Notes: generated from the letters alone by a model not told the origin. A stretch of 64,000 nt of DNA from Xenophilus azovorans DSM 13620 (GCF_000745855.1 NZ_JQKD01000003.1:248001-312000); one strand, 5' to 3'. Positions 1 through 8,458 are shown, counted from the stretch's first letter. Translations and numbers: made by a program.

Positions 1-777
1 GCCCAGCAGCGCGGTCCACACCTCCAGGTTGAGGTCGCGCACGCCCATGTCGGCCAGCGGCGCGTAGTCGGGCGCCAGCGTGCTGCGGCCGCTGGTCAGG
101 CCGACGGCCTTGAGCTTGCCGGCCTTGGCCTGCGGGATGGCGATGCCGGGCGGCACCAGCGCCATCTGCACCTGGCCGCCCACCATCGCGGTCACCACCT
201 GCGGGTTGCCCTGGTAGGGCACGTGCTGCGCCTGCAGGCCAGGGATGCGGCTCTTGAGCAGTTCCATGCCCAGGTGGCCGACCGAGCCGACGCCCACCGA
301 GCCGTAGTTCCACTTGTCGCCCGAGGCCTTGGCGGCGGCGACGAAGTCCTTGCCGCCGGGGATGTCGTTGGAGGCCACCAGCACCAGCGGGGCGGTGGCG
401 ATCAGCGAGAGGTACGTGAAGTCCTTCGCCGGGTCGTACGGCAGCTTGGGGTAGAGCATCTTCGACGACGTGAGGTTGCCGTTGATGACGATGCCCAGCG
501 TGTGGTCGTCGGTGGCCTTGGCCACGATGTCGGCGGCGATGTTGCCGGAGGCGCCGGGCTTGTTGTCCACCACCACCGGCTGGCCCAGCACCTTGGCCAG
601 CGGTTCGGCGATGGAGCGCGCGGCGATGTCGGGCGTGGAGCCGCCGGGGAAGCCCACCAGCAGCCGGATCGGCTTGGTGGGCCAGGCGGTGCCCTGGGCC
701 TGCGCGGGCAGCGCGGCGCAGGCGAGTGCCGCTGCGGCGGCCAGGAGGACGTGGCGTTTGTTCAGGGATGCAGGCAT
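1..777 (-). CDS. Bug-family (TTT) periplasmic solute-binding receptor, 3' end outside window
   Basis: The N-terminal 259 residues of a tripartite tricarboxylate transporter substrate-binding protein are present and the C-terminus is cut by the window edge. It begins with ATG at 777, followed by a basic and hydrophobic signal peptide ending near AQAQG. The family hallmark W-P-x-K-P-I-R-L-L-V-G-F and the GGSTPDIAARSIAEPL stretch follow, then VVVDNKPGASGNIAA. These receptors capture small carboxylates in the periplasm for TctAB-type transporters. It lies in the same direction as the gentisate operon upstream but is separated from it by a dispersed repeat, so co-transcription is uncertain. The ligand cannot be read from sequence; an aromatic acid is a guess from context. 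Confidence 0.9.
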   Translation of the reverse strand, partial: MPASLNKRHVLLAAAAALACAALPAQAQGTAWPTKPIRLLVGFPGGSTPDIAARSIAEPLAKVLGQPVVVDNKPGASGNIAADIVAKATDDHTLGIVINGNLTSSKMLYPKLPYDPAKDFTYLSLIATAPLVLVASNDIPGGKDFVAAAKASGDKWNYGSVGVGSVGHLGMELLKSRIPGLQAQHVPYQGNPQVVTAMVGGQVQMALVPPGIAIPQAKAGKLKAVGLTSGRSTLAPDYAPLADMGVRDLNLEVWTALLG

Positions 778-900
778 GGCGGAGGTGCGCGTGAAAGCGC
801 GTCTTGAGTGACGAAATGTACGAGTCTACGACCCGACTCGCCGTACCGACACCGTGCAGGCCCCGGGGCCCACCATCGCACACCGAAACGGGCTTGATCC

Positions 901-1017
901 GAAGGCCGCGGAGCGGGCCATGCCAGGGCACCCGCGGAACTGGCTCGGCCAGGCCGCCGGGTGCGCCCCCTGGAGGGGGGTGCCGGAGCGGAACGCAGTC
1001 CGCGCAGGCTGGGGGTG
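901..1017 (-). repeat. Gene-end dispersed repeat, copy R1
   Basis: A C-rich repeat of about 117 bp starts 3 nt after the stop codon of the Bug gene ending at 1021, reading on the minus strand. It opens with CACCCCCAG-like bases, carries a CCCCCT..AGGGGG hairpin and ends with CTCCGCGGCCTTCGG. Related copies lie at 23301, 34124 and 56532. It fills most of the 243-bp gap between the two Bug genes; no gene is seen there. Confidence 0.85.
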
Positions 1018-1020
1018 GGC

Positions 1021-1992
1021 CTAGTCCAGACTGATGTTGCCGCGCTTGACCAGGTCGCCGTAGATCTTCGACTTGATCTCGGCCTGGCGCGTGATCTCCT
1101 CGGGCGACCAGGCCAGCGGCTCGAAGGCGAAGGTGTCGAAGCGGGCGCGGATCTCCGGGTCGGCGATGGCCTTGGCCACGTCGGCGTTGATCTTCTTCTT
1201 GACGGCCTCGGGCACGCCCTTGGGCGCGAGCAGGGAGACGAAGGAGTTCACTTCCAGCCCGGCCGGGCCGCCCGACTCGGCCATGGTCGGCACGTCGGGC
1301 ATCTGCGGCACGCGCTTGGTCGCGGCCACGGCGATGTACTTGAGCTTGCCGGCCTTGTAGATGCCCTGGCTGGAGGGGATGCTGGCGAAGGCCCAGGGCA
1401 CGTCGCCGGTGCCGACGTTGGCGTACAGCTGCGAGACCTCGCGGTAGGGCGCGTGGTTCATCTGCAGGCCGGCCAGCGCGTCGAGCTGCTGGCCGCCCAG
1501 GTGGCCGGGGCTGCCCACGCCCCACGAGCCGTAGGTGATCTGGCCGGGCTTGGCCTTGGCCTCGGCGATCAGGTCCTTCATGCTGTTCCACTTCGACTGG
1601 CTGCTCACCGCCACGAAGAAGGGCGTGCGGAACAGCGAGGCCACCGGGTCGAAGTGCTGCAGCGTCACGAAGTTCTTCGACTTGTACAGGTGCGGCAGCG
1701 CGGCGATGTGCTCGCTGTCGAACTGGATCAGCGTGTAGCCGTCGGGCGCGGCGCGGCGCGCGGCTTCGATGGCGATGAAGCCGCCGCCGCCGGGCTTGTT
1801 GTCGATGGTGACGCGCTGGTTCCACAGCTTGCCCAGCTTGTCGCTGACCAGGCGCAGCACGGCGTCGGGGCCGCTGCCGGCGGCGAAGGGGGTGACGATG
1901 GTCACCGGCTTGGTCGGGAAGTCGGCCGCGCCCTGCGCCAGGGCGGCGGGCACGAGGGCGGCGGCGGCGAGGGCCGCGAGAAGGCGTTTCAA
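1021..1992 (-). CDS. Bug-family (TTT) periplasmic solute-binding receptor, gentisate operon
   Basis: A 323-residue tripartite tricarboxylate transporter receptor. The signal peptide MKRLLAALAAAALVPAALAQ is followed by the family pattern FPTKPVTIVTPFAAGSGPDAVLR and a conserved IDNKPGGGG segment. The start codon is TTG at 1992, supported by an AGGAGACAAG ribosome site and by the signal peptide starting exactly there; no ATG fits better. It follows the gentisate dioxygenase gene by 37 bp, so it is probably the last gene of the operon and may bind 3-hydroxybenzoate, gentisate or a related acid. No TctA/TctB membrane genes are in the window, so it would have to use a transporter encoded elsewhere. 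Confidence 0.9.
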   Translation of the reverse strand: MKRLLAALAAAALVPAALAQGAADFPTKPVTIVTPFAAGSGPDAVLRLVSDKLGKLWNQRVTIDNKPGGGGFIAIEAARRAAPDGYTLIQFDSEHIAALPHLYKSKNFVTLQHFDPVASLFRTPFFVAVSSQSKWNSMKDLIAEAKAKPGQITYGSWGVGSPGHLGGQQLDALAGLQMNHAPYREVSQLYANVGTGDVPWAFASIPSSQGIYKAGKLKYIAVAATKRVPQMPDVPTMAESGGPAGLEVNSFVSLLAPKGVPEAVKKKINADVAKAIADPEIRARFDTFAFEPLAWSPEEITRQAEIKSKIYGDLVKRGNISLD

Positions 1993-2029
1993 GGTGCTTG
2001 TCTCCTAGTGGTGTCGTTGATCGGAACGG

Positions 2030-3166
2030 TCAGTCGGCATCGACCTGCACGCGGTGCTGGTGCAGCGCCTCGAAGATCGGCGCATCGCCGAAGCGGAACA
2101 GGTCGAGCGAGGGGGCGCCGGCGTCGCACTGCGCCTGGAAGGGCACCCACGAGGGCACGACGAACAGGTCGCCGCGCTGCACGCGCCACGACTGGCCGCC
2201 GACGCGCACGCTGCCGGTGCCGTCGAACACCTGGTACACGGAAGATCCCACTTCGCGCCAGGCGCGGGTGCGGCCGCCGCGACGCACGCGGTGCATCTCG
2301 CAGCGGATGGTGGGCATCACGTCGCGGCCGGTGCCGGGGTGCGTGAAGCGCACGGCCGCGTGGCCGGCGCTGACCACGCCGGGGTGGCCCTCGTCCTCCA
2401 GCGCGAGCTGGTCGGCCAGCGCGCGGTCGGTGTCGGCCCAGCGGTAGGCCAGGAGCGGCGAGCCCGCCGTGTCGGCCGGCTGCGAGAGCGGGCGCAGGCC
2501 GGGGTGGCCCCACAGCCGCTCGGAGCGCGAGCGCTCGGGCGTGCCCTGCTCGGCCTCGCTGATGGCGTCGCGCCCGTGCTCGAAGAACTGCGACTCGGTC
2601 ATGTACGCGAAGGGGATGTCCAGCCCGTCGATCCAGGCCATCGGCTCGGTGGCGGCGTTGTGGTGCGCGTGCCAGTTCCAGCCGGCCTGCGGCAGGAAGT
2701 CGCCGCGCGACATGCGCACCGCGTCGCCGCCCACCACCGTCCACACGCCCTCGCCCTCGACCACGAAGCGGAAGGCGTGCTGCGTGTGGCGGTGCTCGGG
2801 CGCGTTCTCGCCCGGCATCAGGTACTGGATGGCGGCCCACAGCGTGGGCGTGGCGAAGGGCCGGCCGCCCAGCGCCGGGTTGGCCAGCGCGATGGCGCGG
2901 CGCTCGCCGCCGCGGCCCACGGGCACGATGCGGCCGGCCTCGCCAGCGAGCTGCTTCAGGCGCTCCCAGCGCCACAGGTGGGCCGCCGCCTTGCTGCGCG
3001 GCTGCGGCGGCATCAGGTCGCCGATCTCGGTCCACAGCGGCACCAGCAGCTCCTGCTCGAAGCCGCGGTAGAGCTGTTCGAGCGCGGGCGTGGGCTCGGG
3101 CTGGCCGGGGGCGGCCACGGCCTTCAGGCGCACGGGCGAGGGGGGAACGTCGATCACGGCGGCCAT
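2030..3166 (-). CDS. Gentisate 1,2-dioxygenase
   Basis: A 378-residue cupin-fold, Fe(II)-dependent ring-cleaving enzyme that opens gentisate to maleylpyruvate in the cytoplasm. The iron-binding cupin motif is visible in MPGENAPEHRHTQHAFRFVV, with a second cupin half around SVYQVFDGTGSVRVGG. The ATG at 3166 is preceded by CAAGGAGACACACG, a strong ribosome site; the in-frame ATG 69 bp upstream lies in the neighbouring gene region and is rejected. Length and motifs match GtdA/NagI-type enzymes. It sits between the fumarylpyruvate hydrolase and a Bug receptor in one minus-strand operon. The 1-hydroxy-2-naphthoate dioxygenases are close relatives, but the flanking 3-hydroxybenzoate 6-hydroxylase favours gentisate. 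Confidence 0.9.
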   Translation of the reverse strand: MAAVIDVPPSPVRLKAVAAPGQPEPTPALEQLYRGFEQELLVPLWTEIGDLMPPQPRSKAAAHLWRWERLKQLAGEAGRIVPVGRGGERRAIALANPALGGRPFATPTLWAAIQYLMPGENAPEHRHTQHAFRFVVEGEGVWTVVGGDAVRMSRGDFLPQAGWNWHAHHNAATEPMAWIDGLDIPFAYMTESQFFEHGRDAISEAEQGTPERSRSERLWGHPGLRPLSQPADTAGSPLLAYRWADTDRALADQLALEDEGHPGVVSAGHAAVRFTHPGTGRDVMPTIRCEMHRVRRGGRTRAWREVGSSVYQVFDGTGSVRVGGQSWRVQRGDLFVVPSWVPFQAQCDAGAPSLDLFRFGDAPIFEALHQHRVQVDAD

Positions 3167-3206
3167 CGTGTGTCTCCTTGTCGGAATGGCGACGATTCTG
3201 CGGGCT

Positions 3207-3908
3207 TCACTCGGCCGGCGCGACGGTGAGGGCAATCTCGCCCACGCCGTCCACCTGGCCCGTGACGCGGTCGCCGGGCTGCAGCGCGCCCACGCCCTCG
3301 GGCGTGCCGGTGTAGATCAGGTCGCCGGGCTGCAGGTGGTAGTACTTCGAGAGGTCCTCGATCAGCTCGGGGATGTTCCAGATGAGCTTGTCGAGGTCGG
3401 ACTGCTGCTTCACCTGGCCGTTGACGGCCAGCGCGATCGCGCCGCGTTCCAGCACGGTGCCGGGCATCGGCACGATCTCGGAGATGACGGAGGACTGCTC
3501 CACGTCCTTGCCCAGGTCCCAGGGCCGGCCCTTGTCGCGCGCGGCGAGCTGCAGGTCGCGGCGCGTCATGTCCAGGCCGCAGGCGTAGCCGTAGATCAGC
3601 CGGCCGGCGTCGGCGCGCGCGACACGGAAGCCCGGCGCGCCGATGGCGACGACCAGCTCCATCTCGAAGTGGTAGTTCTGCGTGCCCGGCGGATAGGCCA
3701 CGGTGGCCCCCGACTCGACCAGCGTGGACGGGCTCTTGGTGAAGTAGAAGGGCTGCTCGACGGACTTGTCGACCGGCCGGCCCATCTCCACCGCATGCGC
3801 GTGGTAGTTGCGGCCGACGAAGAACAGGCGCTGCACGGGCAGGCGCCGCGATTCGCCGCGCACGGGCACGCTGGCGACGGGGGGCGGGGTCCAGAGGTAG
3901 TCGGTCAT
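3207..3908 (-). CDS. Fumarylpyruvate hydrolase (FAH superfamily)
   Basis: A 233-residue member of the fumarylacetoacetate hydrolase superfamily, short single-domain type. It would split fumarylpyruvate (or maleylpyruvate) to pyruvate plus fumarate (or maleate). Typical features are FFVGRNYHAHAVEMG near the N-terminus, the acidic metal-binding set in NYHFEMELVVAIG with a downstream Asp in YGYACGLDMTRRD, and GDLIYTGTPEGVG near the C-terminus. The ATG at 3908 follows an AAGGAACG ribosome site 23 bp after the hydroxylase gene. NagK of the gentisate pathway is the best functional comparison. No glutathione-dependent maleylpyruvate isomerase is present beside it, so the true substrate isomer is open. 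Confidence 0.85.
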   Translation of the reverse strand: MTDYLWTPPPVASVPVRGESRRLPVQRLFFVGRNYHAHAVEMGRPVDKSVEQPFYFTKSPSTLVESGATVAYPPGTQNYHFEMELVVAIGAPGFRVARADAGRLIYGYACGLDMTRRDLQLAARDKGRPWDLGKDVEQSSVISEIVPMPGTVLERGAIALAVNGQVKQQSDLDKLIWNIPELIEDLSKYYHLQPGDLIYTGTPEGVGALQPGDRVTGQVDGVGEIALTVAPAE

Positions 3909-3931
3909 GTCGGTTCGTTCCTTGGGTTCGT

Positions 3932-5152
3932 TCAGTCCTTGGCCAGGCAGGTGTCCACGGTCCAGCCGTAGAGCCATTCCATCGCGTCGTAGAAGCGCTC
4001 GGGCGTGCGGCCCTTCCACAGCTCGTTGCGCACCAGCCGCTCCACGCCCCTGGCGTGGAAGATGCGGCCCATCTCGCGCGAGGACAGCACCACGCGCGCG
4101 GTGCGCGCCACGCGCGACTTCTGGTAGAGGGCGAAGGCCTTGTCGAACTGGTTGTCCGTGGCGCGCAGGGCCTCGCCCAGCGTCACCGCGTCCTCCATCG
4201 CCATGCAGGCGCCCTGCGCCATGTACTGCAGCGTCGGGTGCGCCGCGTCGCCCAGCAGCACCACACGGAAACTGGGGCCGAACACCCACTGGCCGATCGG
4301 CTCGCGGTCGGCGGTGGCCCAGCGCTTCCAGTCCCTGGGCAGCTCGATGAGCTGGCGCGCCCTGGCGCAGATGCCCTCGAAGTAGCTCAGCACCTCCTCG
4401 CGGCTGCCCTCGCGCACGCTCCACTCTTCCTGGTCGCGGCTGTGGAAGGTGACGACCACGTTGTACTGCTCGCCGCCGCGCAGCGGGTAGTGCACCAGGT
4501 GGCAGTTGGGGCCGACCCAGATGCTGGCGGCATTCCACTGCAGGTCGACGGGGAAGTCGGCACGGTCCACCACCGCGCGGTAGACCACGTGGCCGGAGAC
4601 ACGCGCCTCGTCGCCCACGTACTGGCGGCGCACGGCCGACTTCACGCCGTCGGCGCCGACCAGCGCCGCGCCGCGGAAGCGCCGGCCGTCGCCGGTCACC
4701 ACGGTCACGCCGGCATCGTCCTGCTCGACGCGCTGCACCTGGGCGCCGGTGGCGATCTCGATGCGGCCGGTGGCGTGCGCGCCCTCCAGCAGCGAGCCGT
4801 GCACGTCGGCGCGGTGGATCACCGCATAGGGGTTGCCGAAGCGCTTGCGGAAGGCCTCGCCGGTGGGGATGCGGCCGACGCAGTATTCGTCCAGCGCGTC
4901 GTGCATCACCATCTCGTCGGTGTAGACGGCGCGGGCGCGGGCGATCTCGCCGATGCCCAGCGCGTCGAAGGCGGCAAAAGCGTTGGGGCCGAGCTGGATG
5001 CCGGCGCCGATCTCGCCGAGCTGCGCGGCCTGCTCCAGCACCAGCACGTCGAAGCCGCGGCGCACCAGCGCCAGCGCGGCAGCCACGCCGCCGATGCCGC
5101 CGCCCGCCACCAGCACCGACTGGGAGGAAGTCGTGGGGTTCGTGTTCGCCAT
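3932..5152 (-). CDS. 3-hydroxybenzoate 6-hydroxylase (FAD monooxygenase)
   Basis: A 406-residue class A flavoprotein hydroxylase. The N-terminal dinucleotide fold VLVAGGGIGGVAAALAL, the DG motif in LVGADGVKSAVRR and the FAD-ribose motif LLGDAAHPTLQYMAQGACMA are all present in order. The enzyme class uses NAD(P)H and O2 to hydroxylate an aromatic acid. Being first in an operon with gentisate dioxygenase and fumarylpyruvate hydrolase, conversion of 3-hydroxybenzoate to gentisate is the likely reaction; salicylate 5- or 1-hydroxylation by a related enzyme is the alternative. The ATG at 5152 is preceded by CAGGAGAGCGT. A candidate promoter and an inverted repeat lie in the 117-bp divergent gap to the LysR gene. 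Confidence 0.85.
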   Translation of the reverse strand: MANTNPTTSSQSVLVAGGGIGGVAAALALVRRGFDVLVLEQAAQLGEIGAGIQLGPNAFAAFDALGIGEIARARAVYTDEMVMHDALDEYCVGRIPTGEAFRKRFGNPYAVIHRADVHGSLLEGAHATGRIEIATGAQVQRVEQDDAGVTVVTGDGRRFRGAALVGADGVKSAVRRQYVGDEARVSGHVVYRAVVDRADFPVDLQWNAASIWVGPNCHLVHYPLRGGEQYNVVVTFHSRDQEEWSVREGSREEVLSYFEGICARARQLIELPRDWKRWATADREPIGQWVFGPSFRVVLLGDAAHPTLQYMAQGACMAMEDAVTLGEALRATDNQFDKAFALYQKSRVARTARVVLSSREMGRIFHARGVERLVRNELWKGRTPERFYDAMEWLYGWTVDTCLAKD

Positions 5153-5189
5153 ACGCTCTCCTGGCTCTTGATGTCTGTCAATGGCGTGG

Positions 5190-5218
5190 ATTGTTCGCGG
5201 CCACCACTATTGCATCAA
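5190..5218 (-). promoter_or_regulatory. Candidate sigma-70 promoter of the gentisate operon
   Basis: On the minus strand TTGATG (5218-5213) is followed after exactly 17 bp by AACAAT (5195-5190), each matching 4 of 6 consensus bases. It lies about 40 bp upstream of the hydroxylase ATG and just downstream of the inverted repeat at 5230. Inferred from sequence only. Confidence 0.4.
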
Positions 5219-5229
5219 GCGCCATGGAG

Positions 5230-5242
5230 GATACTTCGTATC
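5230..5242. promoter_or_regulatory. Candidate LysR operator GATAC-TTC-GTATC
   Basis: A perfect 5-bp inverted repeat with a 3-bp spacer lies in the divergent region between the hydroxylase operon and the LysR gene, just upstream of the candidate -35 box. Placement is typical for an activator site. It does not show the classical T-N11-A spacing, so the assignment is tentative. Confidence 0.4.
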
Positions 5243-5269
5243 TCGTTTTTCAATAGATGGAGAGACGGC

Positions 5270-6178
5270 ATGTCCAAGCTCGACCTGGAATGGCTGAAGG
5301 TCTTCGACGAGGTGTGGCAGACGGCCAGCGTCTCCAAGGCGGCCGAGCGCCTGGGCATCGCGCAGGCGGCCGCCAGCACGGCGCTGAACAAGCTGCGCGC
5401 GCACTTCGACGACCGCCTGTTCGAGCGCACCGCACTGGGCATGCAGCCCACGCCGCACGCGCAGAAGATCCAGCCCGCCCTGCGCGAGGCGCTGGCGCAG
5501 ATCGAGCGCGCCCGCGCCAGCCGCGAGGCCTTCGTGCCCGAGCGGGCGACGCGGCGCTTCCGCATCTGCCTGACGGACATCAGCGAGGTGGTGCTGCTGC
5601 CGCGCCTGCTCGACCACCTCGGCCGCGCGGCGCCCGGCGTGCAGATCGAAACGGAGATCATCTCCGGCGCCAGCTCGCGCCGCCTGGAGGACGGCGAGAT
5701 CGACCTGGCGGTCGGCTTCATGCCGCAGCTGGACGCCGGCTTCTACGGACAGACCCTCTTCTGGCAGAACTTCGTGTGCCTGGTGGCGCAGGACCATCCG
5801 CGCATCGGCGCGCGCCTCACGAAGAAGGCCTTCTCGGCGGAGTCGCACGCGCTCATCGCCTCCTCCGGCACCGGCCACGCGATCGTCGACAAGACCATCG
5901 CCCGTGCCGGCATCGAGCGCCGGGTGGCGGTGCGGCTGTCGAGCTTCCTGGGCGTGGCGCGCATCGTGGCGCAGACGCAGCTGCTGGCGGTGGTGCCGCG
6001 CATCCTGGGCGAAATCCTGTCCACGCAAGAGCCGGTGCGCCTGGTGGAGCCGCCCTTCGCCCTGCCCGACTACGCCGTCAAGCAGCACTGGCACGCGCGC
6101 TTCCACGCCGACGACGGCAACGCCTGGCTGCGGCGCACGCTGGCGCAGCTCTTCGGCGGGCGCAGGCCGGCGCCCTGA
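5270..6178 (+). CDS. LysR-family regulator of the gentisate operon
   Basis: A 302-residue LysR-type regulator. Residues 1-60 form the winged helix-turn-helix, with the recognition pattern VSKAAERLGIAQAAASTALNKLR; the remainder is a periplasmic-binding-like effector domain starting at RRFRICLTDISEVV. The ATG at 5270 follows ATGGAGAG and starts exactly at the HTH domain; the open frame upstream of it is only a shadow of the hydroxylase gene. It is transcribed divergently from the 3-hydroxybenzoate/gentisate operon with a 117-bp shared control region, the standard arrangement for a local activator. The likely inducer is 3-hydroxybenzoate or gentisate, inferred from location alone. Confidence 0.9.
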   Translation: MSKLDLEWLKVFDEVWQTASVSKAAERLGIAQAAASTALNKLRAHFDDRLFERTALGMQPTPHAQKIQPALREALAQIERARASREAFVPERATRRFRICLTDISEVVLLPRLLDHLGRAAPGVQIETEIISGASSRRLEDGEIDLAVGFMPQLDAGFYGQTLFWQNFVCLVAQDHPRIGARLTKKAFSAESHALIASSGTGHAIVDKTIARAGIERRVAVRLSSFLGVARIVAQTQLLAVVPRILGEILSTQEPVRLVEPPFALPDYAVKQHWHARFHADDGNAWLRRTLAQLFGGRRPAP

Positions 6179-6188
6179 GCAGCGCCGC

Positions 6189-7127
6189 TCAGCCGCCCCG
6201 CGCGCAGGCCTGCTCGAAGAAGGCCAGGACCTGCTCGCCCAGCCATGACTCGCCCGAATTGAAGTGCGCCACGACCGAGATGTGGTTGTGGTCGGGCAGG
6301 GCGATGTGCAGCGGCGCCCGGCCGCGCGCCTGGCCGACGGCGTGCGCGAACTCCAGCCCGTAGACGTCCAGCCAGGGGTTCTCGTACTCCGCGTTGACCA
6401 CCAGCACCGGCAGCTGCAGCCGCGCGGCGTGCGCCACCGGCGAGAGCAGCGCCAGCCGGCCCTCGTTCTCGCCGTGGTAGGCGCGCACGCCGGCGGCGTT
6501 GGGGTTGTCGCGGCGCACGTCGGCGCGCAGCCGCGCCGACACCAGCACCAGCGCGTGCGCCTTCGGGGCCAGGCCCAGCAGCGGATCGCAGGCGTAGGCG
6601 GCCGCGTGCGTGCCGCCGGCCGAATGGCCGACGAGGCAGACGCGCCGCGGATCGCCGCCGTGCGCGCCAGCGTGCCGCGCCACCCAGTCGCAGGCCAGCG
6701 CCACGTCCTGCGCGCCGCCGGGGTACGGCGCCTCGCCGGCCAGCCGGTACTCGACGTTGATGCCGACGCAGCCCCGGCGCGCGAACCAGCGCAGCACGTT
6801 GCCCCACATCTGCACGGTGGCGTCCTTGGCGCCGCGCACGAAGGCGCCCCCGTGCACGAACACCACCACCGGCGCACCGCGGGCGCCGGCCGGGCGGTAC
6901 ACGTCGAGGGTCTGCCGCGGGTGGCTGCCGTAGGCGATGTCGCGCGTCACCTGCACGCCGTCCGGCGCCGCACAGGCGGCTTCCAGCAGCGGCTCGTACA
7001 GCGCCTTCGTCTCTTCGCTCGCCGCGCGGATGCCCAGGTGCCAGCGCGGGCCGATCTCGCGCAGCCGGGCCGTCAGCGCCGGCGGCCGGGCTTCGGCGGA
7101 ATGGGCCGAGCGCGACACCGGGCTCAT
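6189..7127 (-). CDS. Alpha/beta-hydrolase, HSL-like esterase
   Basis: A 312-residue carboxylesterase-like protein of the hormone-sensitive-lipase type. The oxyanion-hole motif HGGAF is followed by the nucleophile elbow GHSAGG (Ser169), and a late Asp/His pair is likely in LPVLVVNAEYENPW and LPDHNHISVVAHF. Cytoplasmic; no signal peptide. The ATG at 7127 overlaps the stop codon of the RidA gene by 4 bp, which indicates translational coupling. It is third in a cluster after an AurF-like diiron protein and a RidA protein. Similar hydrolases include arylformamidases and amidases acting on aryl-amine catabolites, which would fit the neighbours, but the substrate is unknown. Confidence 0.8.
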   Translation of the reverse strand: MSPVSRSAHSAEARPPALTARLREIGPRWHLGIRAASEETKALYEPLLEAACAAPDGVQVTRDIAYGSHPRQTLDVYRPAGARGAPVVVFVHGGAFVRGAKDATVQMWGNVLRWFARRGCVGINVEYRLAGEAPYPGGAQDVALACDWVARHAGAHGGDPRRVCLVGHSAGGTHAAAYACDPLLGLAPKAHALVLVSARLRADVRRDNPNAAGVRAYHGENEGRLALLSPVAHAARLQLPVLVVNAEYENPWLDVYGLEFAHAVGQARGRAPLHIALPDHNHISVVAHFNSGESWLGEQVLAFFEQACARGG

Positions 7128-7528
7128 TCCCGCCGGAAGGCGGTGGCCTCGACCTCGAACAGCCACTCGGGCCGCGCCAGGGCGCGCACCACCAGCACGG
7201 TGGAGGCGGGCCGCGCCTCGCCGAGGAAGGGCTGGCGCACCGGCCCCAGCAGCGGCAGGTGCGCCGGGTCGACCAGGAAGGAGCCCACGCGGACCAGGTG
7301 GCGCGCGTCCATGCCGGCTTCGCGCAGCACCGCCGCGAGGTTGGCCCAGGCCTGGCGCGCCTGCGCTTCGAAGCCCTGCGCCAGCGTGCCGTCGGGCGCC
7401 ACGCCGACCTGCCCCGCGATGTGCAGCCACTGCCCCGGGCCGGCCGCGGCGATGCCGTGGCTGTAGGCCCCCAGCGGCGGCGCGATGCCCTCCGGGCTGA
7501 CGATGCGGTTCGCGGTGCTCGCGTTCAT
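7124..7528 (-). CDS. RidA/YjgF/Rid-family protein
   Basis: A 134-residue Rid-family protein. These small trimeric cytosolic proteins hydrolyse reactive enamines or imines, and some members are 2-aminomuconate deaminases in aminoaromatic degradation. The PPLGAYSHGIAAAG opening and LHIAGQVGVAPDG are family hallmarks, as are LAAVLREAGMDARHLVRV and the C-terminal FEVEATAFRRE. The usual C-terminal Arg-x-x-x-Glu region of the deaminase-active type is only partly evident, because the position normally reading R-P-R-x-x-V is changed (ARPASTVLVV). It lies between a diiron oxygenase-like gene and an esterase, overlapping the latter by 4 bp. Confidence 0.85.
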   Translation of the reverse strand: MNASTANRIVSPEGIAPPLGAYSHGIAAAGPGQWLHIAGQVGVAPDGTLAQGFEAQARQAWANLAAVLREAGMDARHLVRVGSFLVDPAHLPLLGPVRQPFLGEARPASTVLVVRALARPEWLFEVEATAFRRE

Positions 7529-7546
7529 CGGCAGGCGCTCCCGCGC

Positions 7547-8458
7547 TCAGTGCACGGCGGCGGCATCGTCGAGTTCGGGGATGCGCGGGATCTCGACGCC
7601 GTAGACGCCGACGTCCTCGCGGATCTGGTTCACGCCGCGCCGGATGATGTCCATCTCCTCGTCCGGGTGGGTGGCGCCCAGCCCGTGCTCGGCCGCCAGC
7701 GCGCGGTTGCGGCCGGAGCGCGCGCGCTCGTCGGCGGGCAGGTTCACCACCGCATAGACGCCGTTGAGCAGGCTGCCGCGCAGCTTCTTGGCCACCTTGG
7801 CGCCGATGGTCTGCTTCTCCGCGGCCGGCAGCTCGTCGAAGAAGCGGCGCATGATGATGCGGCCGAACTGGATGTGGCGCGCCTCGTCGCGCAGGATCAG
7901 CCGGCACGCCTCGCGGATCGACTCGAAGCGGGCGTTCTCGTAGCGCGCCTGCAGCAGCTCGCCCGAGAGCTGCTCGAACAGCGTGTTGACCGACAGGCCG
8001 GCGAAGAAGCTCATCGCCTTCTCGTCGGACTCGTCGTGGAACTTCGGGATGATGTCCTTGAAGTAGTCGGCCCGCGGCGTCGGCTCGTAGCCGCCCAGCG
8101 CCTGCGCGATGCGGAAGCTCGCCTCGTGGTGGCGGAACTCCTCGGCGATGAAGTTGGTGATGTGCTGCTTCACCTCGAAGGGCTGGTGGTCGAAGATCGC
8201 CTCGCGCAGGCGCTCGGCGCCGTAGGGCGTGGCGCCGTGCTCCATCCAGGCGCGCAGGCTCCACCACTCGGCGCCGGCGCGGCGCACCTCGGGCGGCAGG
8301 TCCGCCGCCTGCAGGTCGGCGTGGTCGATCGCCATCGGGTCCCAGGCCAGTTCGCGCGCCTGGGTGCACAGGCGCCAGACCTCGGGGTATTCGACCGAGG
8401 CGACCACCGGGTAGGGGTTGGGGACGGTGACGATCTCTTCGAGCAGGGAGGCTTGCAT
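7547..8458 (-). CDS. Ferritin-like diiron protein, AurF-type N-oxygenase candidate
   Basis: A 303-residue all-helical protein with two carboxylate/histidine segments spaced as in diiron oxygenases: AEEFRHHEASF near residue 125 and RDEARHIQFGR near residue 190. The second matches the DExxH motif of AurF/CmlI-type arylamine N-oxygenases. The ATG at 8458, with AAGGACA about 10 bp upstream, begins just before the conserved region; an in-frame ATG at 8533 would add 25 residues of low-complexity sequence. First gene of a cluster with RidA and esterase genes, divergent from a LysR regulator. The role could be oxidation of an aromatic amine or related compound; the family link is moderate and the substrate unknown. 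Confidence 0.7.
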   Translation of the reverse strand: MQASLLEEIVTVPNPYPVVASVEYPEVWRLCTQARELAWDPMAIDHADLQAADLPPEVRRAGAEWWSLRAWMEHGATPYGAERLREAIFDHQPFEVKQHITNFIAEEFRHHEASFRIAQALGGYEPTPRADYFKDIIPKFHDESDEKAMSFFAGLSVNTLFEQLSGELLQARYENARFESIREACRLILRDEARHIQFGRIIMRRFFDELPAAEKQTIGAKVAKKLRGSLLNGVYAVVNLPADERARSGRNRALAAEHGLGATHPDEEMDIIRRGVNQIREDVGVYGVEIPRIPELDDAAAVH

